DNA of 64,000 nt from Nemopilema nomurai (taxonomy: Eukaryota > Cnidaria > Scyphozoa > Rhizostomeae > Rhizostomatidae). A program made the position numbers and the translations under genes. Of the stretch, positions 24,202 through 36,200 are shown one piece after another (within the stretch, counting starts at the first letter, position 1; each line of letters opens with the position of its first letter). The stretch covers positions 434,001-498,000 of the forward strand of contig ML133436.1 of the NCBI GenBank assembly GCA_003864495.1, written 5' to 3'. The notes beneath the pieces were generated by a model, which did not search any database, had not been told where the DNA came from, and saw only the letters and a list, made by a program, of their open reading frames with translations.

Positions 24202-27200
24202 TTACTGCCATACCTATCAAGATGCGATTCAAAATAACATCTCAAGTAGCAAATAACTACTGCTCATAATTACATAATTCTGCCTTGTTTTGTCAACCAT
24301 GATTTCTTGTCTAGCCATGCAGTACAGAACCGACAGGCTGCCGCGCAGTGCCAAACCTGCAGGCTGCCACGCAGTGTCAATTTGTGCATCGATGCTGTCA
24401 AAGATACAGCTTAGTTTTTCAGTAGCAAGTTTGAACACGAATATAAAATGTACGGTTCTTAGAAAGGTAAATTTTACAATAAAAAAGCATTCGAACTTTT
24501 TTTAAGAAAAGCAAATTATGAGCCAATAGAATTGTTGGTCATACCTTGACCGTGCTGTCTACCGCACCGGAGAAAAGTCGGCCACGTGACACTGCCAGCG
24601 ATGTGACACTTCCCTGATGCCGGATCAAAGTCTGGACACAGTTCATGTTATCCAGACTCCATACCTGCCAAATAAAAAGATTGATTAATCAAATTTGTAC
24701 CTGAAATACCAGGCTAGCGTGGAAACAAGCAACCGGACTAGATCGATAGAGCGGGTCAATATTGTCTTCAAACCGACTCGAAACAGGCATGTCCGGTACA
24801 ACAGACTAAACAACTTGTGCGATTTCGGGCTTTGCACGGGCATGGTAGAAATGGCTGACAAACCTAAGAAACAAAGGATCACTTTTTACTGGTCTGAATC
24901 CTTGAATGCCAAGGAAATGATTCTTTCCGCAAATTTCCTTTACTGCCAAGTGCTAGGGCTTCAGCCTCGTCTCAACCTTGCGAGAGGGAAGCTAGGTCTA
25001 TCAATTCAGCACAATATGTTTCACGCATGCACATGTAGCTAACATTGGCTCTGTTAGGCAGATTAGTTAAGTCTCGATTGCCTAGCGTTAATTTCCATTC
25101 GGCCCAACAAGGCTCACTATGGTCAAAACATTAGCTGGGATTCCACCGTTCACTTCAACTGAGCTTAACTGACTCCTAGAGTTGTTCAAAACAGCGGCAA
25201 ACTTTGAGAATCCATTCGGAAAACGTTGAACTTTAAGACAGTACGTCCGACTTTCGCCTGTGCAGCTGCAGACACTGCCGCACTGCCAACAGCGTTTCAA
25301 CGGTCATATAGTCGTAATGTCGGCACCAGTTCTCACCGGTGTGATGGCAAATTTGTGCATTACCATGAATAAATGTATGAATTTGGATCGTACCCGGAGC
25401 GAGCGATCGTAGGAGGCGCTGATAATCTTGGTCGTGTCAACCATCTGCATGACTACCAAGTCGTAGACTGTCCCAACATGGCCTAGGCAAAACAGCGCAA
25501 AATGATTGACTGCGCCATAAGAAGAACAGCGCCAGAAGTTGCATGCAGAAATCTCTTAGGTGTTTTTAAGTATCTCAGGTTAAAATAGATAGAATAGGGG
25601 GCACTATTTGAATGATATATAAAGGTAGATTTATGATAGAAGATAGGCTAGAAACTCATTTCAACTATTGCTTTGTGCTTTTGCACATCGAGCACTGTTA
25701 AGTCAGAATAGACAACTCAATCTGGAATAAAGATAGATTTATATGTGAATGAAAATAATTAACTAAAGCAAGAAACGGGTAATTTTTAAGGCAATCTGCT
25801 GAGATTAACTGAAGAGAGCATGAACCGTTTATCAATGAGCAATAGTATAAATTGCAAGAAAAGAAATACCTGATAAAGTGCCAACTTTCTTGTAAGTATT
25901 AACATCCCATACCTTGAAAATTACAAAACAGTTTAAAAAGTTGCAGAAGATGTGACAGCATCCGCTAATATGTATACATTATGAATAAGAACATCATTTA
26001 AAAAGGGCTAGAAATATTTTGATAACTTAAAAATGAAAACAGCAAAATATTGCAAGCAATGGTAGAAATGAACAACAAAAATTGGCACTTACATGAATAC
26101 AGTTCTCGTACGTTCCACACGCGATATGTTGCCTAGTAACTGCTATAGAGTACACACTTCCGCCAGATGTCTCAAGAGACCTAAGGCACTCAAGGGTCTC
26201 CAGATCCCATACCTAAAATTCAGATAAATCAAAAATAGTAAATAAATGATATGGGCAGGTTAATACAGCACAGTAACAGGATATTGCACATCAGTTAAAG
26301 GGCCCTGCGAACATATTCACAAGCACATACAATTGAAATAAAGATGTGACAAGTGATTTCAAAAATCATTTTGACTCTGATTTAATGGAATTGAATTGCG
26401 AAAGCATACATGAACAAGAAGAGTACTCACAAGGATAGTTTGGTATGAGCCGCTAAAGAGATGCAAGTCGTTGGTGAATAACGCTCTGACCCAGTGATTT
26501 AAGCCAGTCAGTTCTTTGATGGTTTTAAGCGTCTGCAGGTCCCACACCTAGTGACAAGAGGGACATTATCATGACGCATAAACAAGGGCAACAATACTTT
26601 ACGAAACCCAGGTCTCTATCTAGTCCTCTTTAGTACATATTTCTATCAGATGTTAAAGACACAAATATGTAGTATGTATACCTTAATACTTTTAAGAGAT
26701 CCGCTGAAGAGCATATTCTGTCCAACAGCCAAGGTGCAAATTGGGTTCTCGCCACCAGTGACATTTTCAATCAGTTCCAGTGACTCTAGGTCATATGCCT
26801 AGAAGAGAGCAAAAAGCTTTTAAAAACAACTACCTACAAAATAAAGTCGACTAAAGCAATACCAGTTATATATGTAACAATTGAATGTTGGATAGTGTTT
26901 TGTGGAGTTTATTATTTTATGGGATAGGATGGGATGGGATATTTTATACTAGTATGATGGGATAGGTTTACGTACCAACACTATGTACCAGCATTATAGC
27001 AAGGACTATGTACCAGGGCTATGAACCGAACTATGTGCTAGGACTATGACCAAAGACTGTGACCCAGGACTATCACCAAGGATTGAGACCCAGGAAAATT
27101 ACCAAGACAATGGCCAAGCACTATAGACCAAAACTATAAACCAGCACTATGGTCCAGGATTTTGAGCCGGGAATAACAACCAGGAAGAGGACCCAAGACT

Positions 27201-30200
27201 ATGACCAAGGACTGTGACCCAGGACTATGACCAAGGACTATGACCCAGGACTTTGACCCAGTACTATTACTCATGACTGTGACCGAGGACTATGAACCAG
27301 GACTAGGACCCAGGACTATGGCCCAGGACTATTACCCAAGTCTAGGACCCAGGACTATAATGCAGGACTATGACCAACTCAGGTCTAGGACCAAAAACTA
27401 TTACACAGGACAAGGACCCAGGACTATTACCCAGGATTAGGACACAGGACTATGACCAAAGACTAATACACAAGACTAGGACCCAGGAATATGGCCCAGG
27501 ACTATGACCAAAAACTATTACTCAGGACTAGGACCCAGGACTAGGACACAGGACTATGACCCAGGACTATGACCAAAGACTATTACTCAGGACTATGACG
27601 CAGGACTATGACCGAGGACTGTGACCAAGGACTATGACCGAGGACCATGACCCAGGACTATTACCCAAGACTTTGACCCAGGACTATCACAGAGGACTGT
27701 GACCGAGGACTATTACCCAGGACTGTGACCCAGAACTATTACCAAGGACTATCACCGAGGACTATGACAAAGGACTGTGACCCAGGACTATTACCAAAGA
27801 CTATGACCCAGGACTATTACCAAGGACTATCACCGAGGACTATGACAAAGGACTGTGACCCAGGACTATTACTCAGGACTATCACCGAGGACTATGACAA
27901 AGGACTGTGACCCAGGACGATGACCAAAGACCATTACCCAGGAATAGAACCAGGACTATTATCCAGGACTAGGATCCAGGACTATTACCCAGGACTATGA
28001 TCCAGGACTAGGACATGGGACAATTACCCAGGACTATTACCCAGGACTATTACCCAGGACTATTACCCAAGACTATGAACCAGGACTAGGACATGGGACT
28101 ATTACCCAGGACTTTTACCCAGGACTATTACCCAAGACTATGAACCAGGACTATTACCCAAGACTTTTATCTATGACTATAACCCAGAACTTTTACCAAA
28201 GACTATTACCCAGGACTTTTACCAAAGACTATGACCCAGGACTATGACAGAGGACTATTACTCATGACTGTGACCCAGTACTATTATCCAGGACTACGAC
28301 CCAAGACTATTACCCAGGACTATTACTCAGGATTATGACCCAGGACTTTGACCCAAGAATATTACTCAGGACTGTGGCCCAGGACTATAACCCAGGACTA
28401 GAACCCTGGACTATTACCCAGGACTTTTACCCAATACTATTACCCAAGACTATATGACCCAGGACTATTATCCAGGACTATTTCCCAGGACTATTACCCA
28501 AGACTATGACTCAGGACTATTACCCAGGATTATGACCGAAAACTATGGCTTAGGACTATGACCAAGGACTGTGACCCAGGACTATTACCCAGGACTATTA
28601 CCCAGGACAATGACCGAGGACTATTACCCAGGAATATGACCCAGGACTATGGCCCAGGACTATGACCCAGGACTATGATCCAGGACTATTACCAAGGACT
28701 ATGACCCGAGACTATTACCCAGGACTATGGCCCAGGACTATGACTCAGGACTATGACCGAGGACTATTACTCATGACTGTGACCCAGTACTATTATCCAG
28801 GACTACGACCCAAGACTATTACTCAGGACTATGACCCAGGACTTTGACCCAAGAATATTTCTCAGGACTGTGGCCCAGGACTATAACCCAGGACTAGAAC
28901 CCTGGAATATTACCCAGGACTTTTACCCAATACTATTACCCAAGACTATTATCCAGGACTATTTCCCAGGACTATTAACCAAGACTATGACTCAGGACTA
29001 TTACCCAGGAATATGACCGAAAACCATGGCTTAGGACTATGACCAAGGACTGTGACCTAGGACTATTACCCAGGACTATTACTCAGGACAATGACCGAGG
29101 ACTATTACCCAGGAATATGACCCAGGACTATTACCCAGGACTATGGCCCAAGACTATGATCCAGGACTATTACCCAGGACTATTACCCAGGACTATGACC
29201 CAGGACTATTACCCAGGACTTTTACCCAGCACTATGACCCAGGACTATTAACCAGAACTATGACTAAGGACTAGGACCCAGGACTATTACCCAGGACTAT
29301 TACTCAGGACAATGACCGAGGACTATTACCCAGGAATATGACCCAGGACTATTACCCAGGACTATGGCCCAAGACTATGACCCAGGACTATGATCCAGGA
29401 CTATTACCCAGGACTATGACCCAGGACTATTACCCAGGACTTTTACCCAGCACTATGACCCAGGACTATTAACCAGAACTATGACTAAGGACTAGGACCC
29501 AGGACTATTACCCAGGACTATTTCCCAGGACTTTTACCCAGGACTAAGACGCAGGACTATTACCTAAGACTATGACCCAGGACTATTACTCATGACTGTG
29601 ACCCAGGACTATTGTCCAGGACTATGACTCAGGACTTTTACCAAAGACTATGACCCAGGACTATTACTCATGACTGTGACCCAGGACTATTGCCCAGGAC
29701 TTTTACCCAATACTATTACCCAAGACTATGACCCAGGACTATGATCCAGGACTATTTCCCAGGTTATGACCGAAGGACTGTGACCCAGACTATTACCGGA
29801 CTATTACTCAGGACAATGACCGAGGACTATTACCCAGGAATATGACCCAGGACTATTACCCAGGACTATGGCCCAAGACTATGACCCAGGACTATCATCC
29901 AGGACTATTACCCAGGACTATGACCCAGGACTATTACCCAGGACTAATACACAGGACTAGGACCCAGGACTTCTACCCAGGACTATTACCCTGGACTATG
30001 ACCGAGGACTTTGACCCAGGACTTTTACCCAGCACTATGACCCAGGACTATTAACCAGGACTATGACTAAGGACTAGGACCCAGGACTATGGCCCAGGAC
30101 TATTACCCGGGACTATTTCCCAGGACTATGACCGAGGACTATTACCCAGGACTATTATCCATGACTATGACCGAAAACTATGGCTAAGTACTATTTCCCA

Positions 30201-33200
30201 GGACTATGACCGAGGACTATTACCCAGGACTTTTATCCATGACTATGACCGAAAACTATGGCCAAGGACTTTTACCAAAGACTATGACCCAAGAGACTAT
30301 TAACCAGGACTATGACCAAGCACTATTACTCAGGACTATAACCCAGGACTATGACCGAGGTACCCAGGACTATTACCCAAGACTATGACCGAAAACTACG
30401 TCCAAGGACTTAACTCACGACTATGAACCAGGACTATGTGCCAGGACTACAAACTAGGACTTTAAGCCAGGACTATGTACCAAGATTATGTATCAGGAAT
30501 ATGAACTGGGACTATGACCAAGATCTGTGACCAAGGACTGTCACTCAGGATTATCACCAAGGACTGTCACCCATGACTATGTAACAATATTTTGTACCAA
30601 GATTATGTACCAGGACTATGGATTAGGACCATGTACGAGGGCTATAATCGAGAGACAGGAGCCAGGTCTATAAACCATGCGTACCAAGATTGTGAACCAG
30701 GACGTAGAATTAGGACAACGAGCTAGGACTATGAGCTAGGACTATAAGACAGGACTATGAACCAGTGCTTCCTATTGAATTCATAAATTAGGGCATCGAG
30801 CAGCAGAGCTGCAGAATATATTTTCCTCTTTTGGAAGGAGAAGAAAAATCTTCTATTTGGTCAAAGTACTGTGTACAAAAGTTCTACTGATAGAACTCAT
30901 AACTTTTTTGGAAGGGCTTCTGATTTATTGGGTTTTGAGAACGGGTCCTTTGAAATATTGTAATTTGGCTGTAGTTGTATCTTTCTTTTTATTGGGCAAT
31001 TACAATTACACAAGAACAAAAAACGGTTGTTTTTTATCAAGTTTTGCTGAAAATTTCTTCCAAGCCAAAAAATATCTTGAATTCTAGTTCCTGGGTTGCG
31101 ATACTTTTGCAGCTCTGCCAAGCAGGCAGAAAAACTGTGGAATGTAAATACTCACACCAATGGTACAGTCAGCTGATCCACTGTACAGCCTTCCTCTGTG
31201 ATGCAAAAGGAGAATTAACATCAGCCAGTAAAGTGATTGGAAATTGATGATGAAGAAACATGTACTGTTTAGTTAGGCATCAGCCTAATGTTTTAACGCG
31301 TAAAACAATTAAACTTAAAACGAATTGACCAACTAACAACCAAAAACTGCACTGAAAGTCAACATCTCATCTGATAAACTGCATCATTTATGGCATCAGT
31401 TTTAACGCGTAAAGCAATGAAACTTAGAACGAATTGACCAACTAACAACCTTAAATTTCACTGAAAGTCAACATCTTCACTAATATACTGCACTAGTGCG
31501 TGAAATAATCTATACCTGTGGGCACACAAGGCTAATATCATGCCCGTGTGGTCATTCAGTGTCTTTATGCATTTGTAGTTAGACCTGGTATCCCAGACCT
31601 AGAGAATAAGATAAAAAAGTTCAGTTAAAAACCGGGTTCTTTATGGCAAAACAATTCGACGGTCTTTCAAGCCAATGAAGGATGGAACAGACTCAACCAT
31701 TTGCTGGAAAAGTTCATATACCACAGACACTGCGCGAGTGCTCGAGTTATTTACCTTTATGGTGTTATCCGAAGATCCGCTGAACAGATAATAGCCAAAC
31801 ACAGACAAACACCAAACGGGACCCTGAAAAATTTGCGTAGCAAAGGTCAACACTGGAATCTTAAAGGTCAAAGCACAAAGGTCAGCAAATGCTTGTCGAT
31901 TAAACGTTCTGGGAGGACGTAGATTTGCTCCACTTTCGAAATGCGTTATGACCCAAGGTTCTTTGTAAACAAACGGCAGGAAACCTCTTTATTGAAAATT
32001 CAACTTCAACTAAAACAATGCATGATAACAAAATTGCTCTTACTAGATAAATAAAGGTCCGACTGAAAAATAAAGGTTAAGAAAGAGCAAGGAAATTGTG
32101 AGAAATTAATCATGTTTACGGCCTATGTGACTGTAGACAGTATGTTTCTTTTCGCACTTTCAAGTTCCAAAGAAGTAGCAGACATAAAGTAGCTGAAACT
32201 AGCAACACTAAAATGTCGAACGCCATCAGTCTAAGCTTCCTAATAAATTTTCATTATAAAGATAGCCAGCATGACAAGGAGATTCTAAAGGAAATGAGAC
32301 ATTGGCACCGTACTTGATGGCCAACGAATGTGCCTTTGCATTTGAGGGTTGGCTGCACATCGAAGGAGCCAATGTTAAAGACACGGGCATCCATGCTAGA
32401 GAGTTCTTGCTAAAATGAAAAGCAGATAGAGGTCAGAGGAATACGCGCCAATTTACAAACTACTTCAAGCCTAATAGCCTGAAAACTTCTATGTGATTGG
32501 AAGCTCCATTCAATTGCTTAGCAAACTCAATAGCTATATGCTATTTGAACATTCTACCTGTTTTGAAGGCCTACCTCAATGTGATTTAGACTTCGACGAG
32601 CATCGAGAAGATCTGATGACAATTTGGTCTGCCCCTCGTCAAGAAGGTCTGAAAATGTAATTTATTCAAAGTAAGCTTTCAACACTAATCTGTTTTAGAC
32701 ATTCTTCACATAGACTTTTGATAGGCTGCCATTTACAAACAAACTATTGGATAAAGCACTTGTCATAAAAAATCAGTTAGGCTTGATGAAAAGGATAAGC
32801 TTCCGTAATTGAAGTTTCAGCCTTGTCTGGGCAGTCATCACAATTTGTGTCGTACACAGACACAGCTGGTCTAGAGTGTTAAGCATGGAAGAAAATTGGA
32901 GCTTTAGAAAGGCCATGCTGCAGCAATATTTTGAAGTAATTAATCAAACACCTTGACTGTTTGTTTAACTGAAAAGCCAATTCTACTGTCTTTATGATGA
33001 ATCGTTTGAAATGGGATGAGAATCATCGGGACATCGCCTGCCATTCGAACCAATCATTGGGGCAAACCCCAAGAGTTCCAAGGTCTTGTGACAATCCTTT
33101 ACCTAAAACACCCTAAGCTCTACTTACCTACACGAATCTCTACCGCCTTCTCCATGCGATCCATTCTTTCTGTTACCTTTGCGAGCATTGATTTTAAGAA

Positions 33201-36200
33201 ACTAATTTCCTAGAAATAAAAAAGTTCCTGTTAGCTGTTTTGCTGGCAAACATAGGGAAACGATCTTGATTCAGAACTATAAGACTATGCTTAAATATAA
33301 ATAGCTGGCGCGATAGGTCATGTTCCTCGTAATAGCGCGCCAGACCTCTGTTCTTGATGTCCAAGCTCTTCAGCAAGGATAAGTTATTTTCAAGAAAGGA
33401 AGGAATGCCCGATAAAAAAAATACAAATGCATCACACAACAATAATGAGACCTTGTGGTTTTATTACTGTTAAACTTGCTTTGCTACAAACCTGGTCTTT
33501 TTCCTGGAGAAGAGTCAAGGTACGCTGCATACGTTCTTCTGTGTGTTGAAGAAAATCCTAAAAAATTACGTCACTTTGCTAAAACGCGATCAATGATGGT
33601 GACATCGTTGCAGCTAGCAACAACATTAATTTCAGCTTACATTTCTTGACGCGTCAAGACAAAAATGTATTTGAGACAAGTCAGTAAATCAATTTGTCTG
33701 AGGAAAGGAATGGAAGACGTAGCAGCCAATTAGAAAATAATACGCTAAGGGAAAATGCAGCGTTGCTTTTTGCAACTTCTAACAATTAGAAGGTTAATTG
33801 ATCGTTTGGTCATACCTTGAGTCCTTCAAATTTGCACTCAATCAAATGAGCCTCTACCTGTTCATCAGTTCCTTTGAATGGGCAACTGGAAAGAGAAATA
33901 TAAATCTAAATAAATATCTTGAATGAACTTGCAATGAAGGTGAACGAGAGGGAAGAACTGCATGTCAAAAATTGTGTTAAGAAGTTTGCGATAAAAACCT
34001 AGCTCACGAATACAGAAAAGAAATATTACTTGAATCTTGAATTGGGACATCTCAGATGTTGGCACTGTGCGAGATGTTCTTCGAAGTTCTGGAATAGATT
34101 GTCATACAATTAGTGCTTTTGCTTAAAACACAAGCCAAGCACTTGCTGATTAGGGTAATGCATAATTGCTGCCAAAAATATGTGTACAGCTCACCGTAAA
34201 AATAGATTCAAGACAGATTCTAAGACGAATATGTAACATCAAATACGAAACACCAACGTAAACAAGTAAAAAACAACCGAGAAACGGGTAACAGAAGTTA
34301 GAATCGCTACACATCAGTAGCAAAAACGTTCCGGCTCTAAACACTTCATGATCCATATTCATAGAAATGTACTGGCATCTGGATTACTTGTTTCCTGTCA
34401 AGCCACATCAAAGATAAACTCTATATAATACTGGGCAATTCTATCCGCATTTAATCTTAATTTTCAAAAAAAAACTTCGATATCGTTACCCAGAGGGCAA
34501 ATGCAACAGAAAAATCAAGCCACCCAACACATTTTATCCTCATTTTTCGACGCATTCCATACAAAAGTTCCCGGCAAGCTTATCAAAGGCCCCGAAAAAA
34601 ACTGATAAACATAACAAAGAATGGACTGAATCTTTTCCATACATACCATTTTGATCATTGTTGGACAGGTTGAGCTGTTCGGACAACGGATTGGGGCATA
34701 TTCGCAAAGGGCCTCGTGTTCTCTGTTTGTAAATTAACGGTAAGATTGCGATGAGAATCATTTCTCAAGCAGTTAAAAAATAAAATTTTAGCAAGCATAT
34801 TCCTTCCTGAAGCATTTTAAAATACGATTTTTTGGCTTTCTAATGCTTATAAAGTTTCTTATTCTGAATCAAATTTTTCTTTCTAAGCAGAATCTTTTCA
34901 TGGGACACTTACATTTAACTGAATCAAGTACAAAATGAATGACATATGTGATACCCAAATAAACTGATATACAAGTCAAGGTGTACAGGTCACGGTGAAC
35001 AATGCAACTAACGGTGAACAAAAATCAAGCGTTCTAACGCCACACTGCACCAACTCACAAAGTCAAGAAGATTGTCACAGAACAAGTTAAGGAACAAGTC
35101 ATGAACTTGTTAAAAGTTGAATTGGACACACAGCACGCTTAAAAATCAATGCACTTGATCATTAAAAATGCGAAAAATTATGCAGAGATGGCCTTCAAAT
35201 GTGCTTCGTGCCAATAATTTTTTAGCTGAGTTTGCAAGCTTTAGGCACCAAAAGAGTTTGGTCAAGCTTTTAATGATTGGGAAGTAAATAACAGCTTATC
35301 ATAATACTCACTTTCTTGCACCAACTTTAATTTCCATTGGACAACCTGTGACAAGAAGTGCAAAAAGTGATTCACGAAAACTTTTGGTTAACGGACGAAA
35401 CTGAATGTCTTTGTACATGAAATTTTTATATTAAAAAAACTTAAAACATAACTTAGTGAATGCATTACTACTGGATCGGGGAATGGAAAGAAATAAATAT
35501 AGGTGATAAACATTTTAAGCGGACGTTTTCATTAACAAGATGACAAATAAAAGGAGTGTAATGTACAGAGCTGCGATTTTGACATACCCTCTGGGTTGCA
35601 TTCAAATTCACCCGGAACTCCACTGGAACAAGGGCGGCATCCATACTTGCAATGGATGTATAATTCATTGATTTGCTCGCCCACCTGTCCAGATAGTAAA
35701 TATGACGTAAAAATCGCAGGACGCTAATTTCCTAAACGTACACAGAATTGAAGTTGCCAACAAACTTTGCAAGCAAATAACATGTTAATGGCATCGTTTG
35801 CAGTTATATTGGGTCTTTAAAGCACACTACCAAAGTTCGTCATTGAGCCATGGTATTCATTATAAACTTGTGTATGAGAATATTTGGTAATTAAAACTAA
35901 TTCGATTTCAAAAAAAGCGTTATTCTATTTTTGTTTGCTAGTTGTAGAATTTGGTGGTAAAAAGAGCAGGTAAAAAGAGGCGCAAAAATGTGTTTATCTT
36001 TAAGTAGAAAAATAATGCTTCGCTCACAGCTAAGTTAGCAACGACTGCAGTCAATTTGGCCCCGTCAACAGGACACGGCTCTGCAAGAAAAATGGCTCAC
36101 ATTACAAGGGGGAAAATCAGATTCAAATAGTATTGATACAGCAATCTGACAATCCCAATCCCAAATGGTACAACAATATTTTATGAAATAATCAACAGAT

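Noticed and set aside
27240..30388. Several forward frames with the repeated phrase [13 protein letters not shown]
   Set aside because: A 13-bp repeat gives a 13-residue periodic peptide in every frame that lacks a stop. The frames are short, broken by variant units and antisense to TRAF7.
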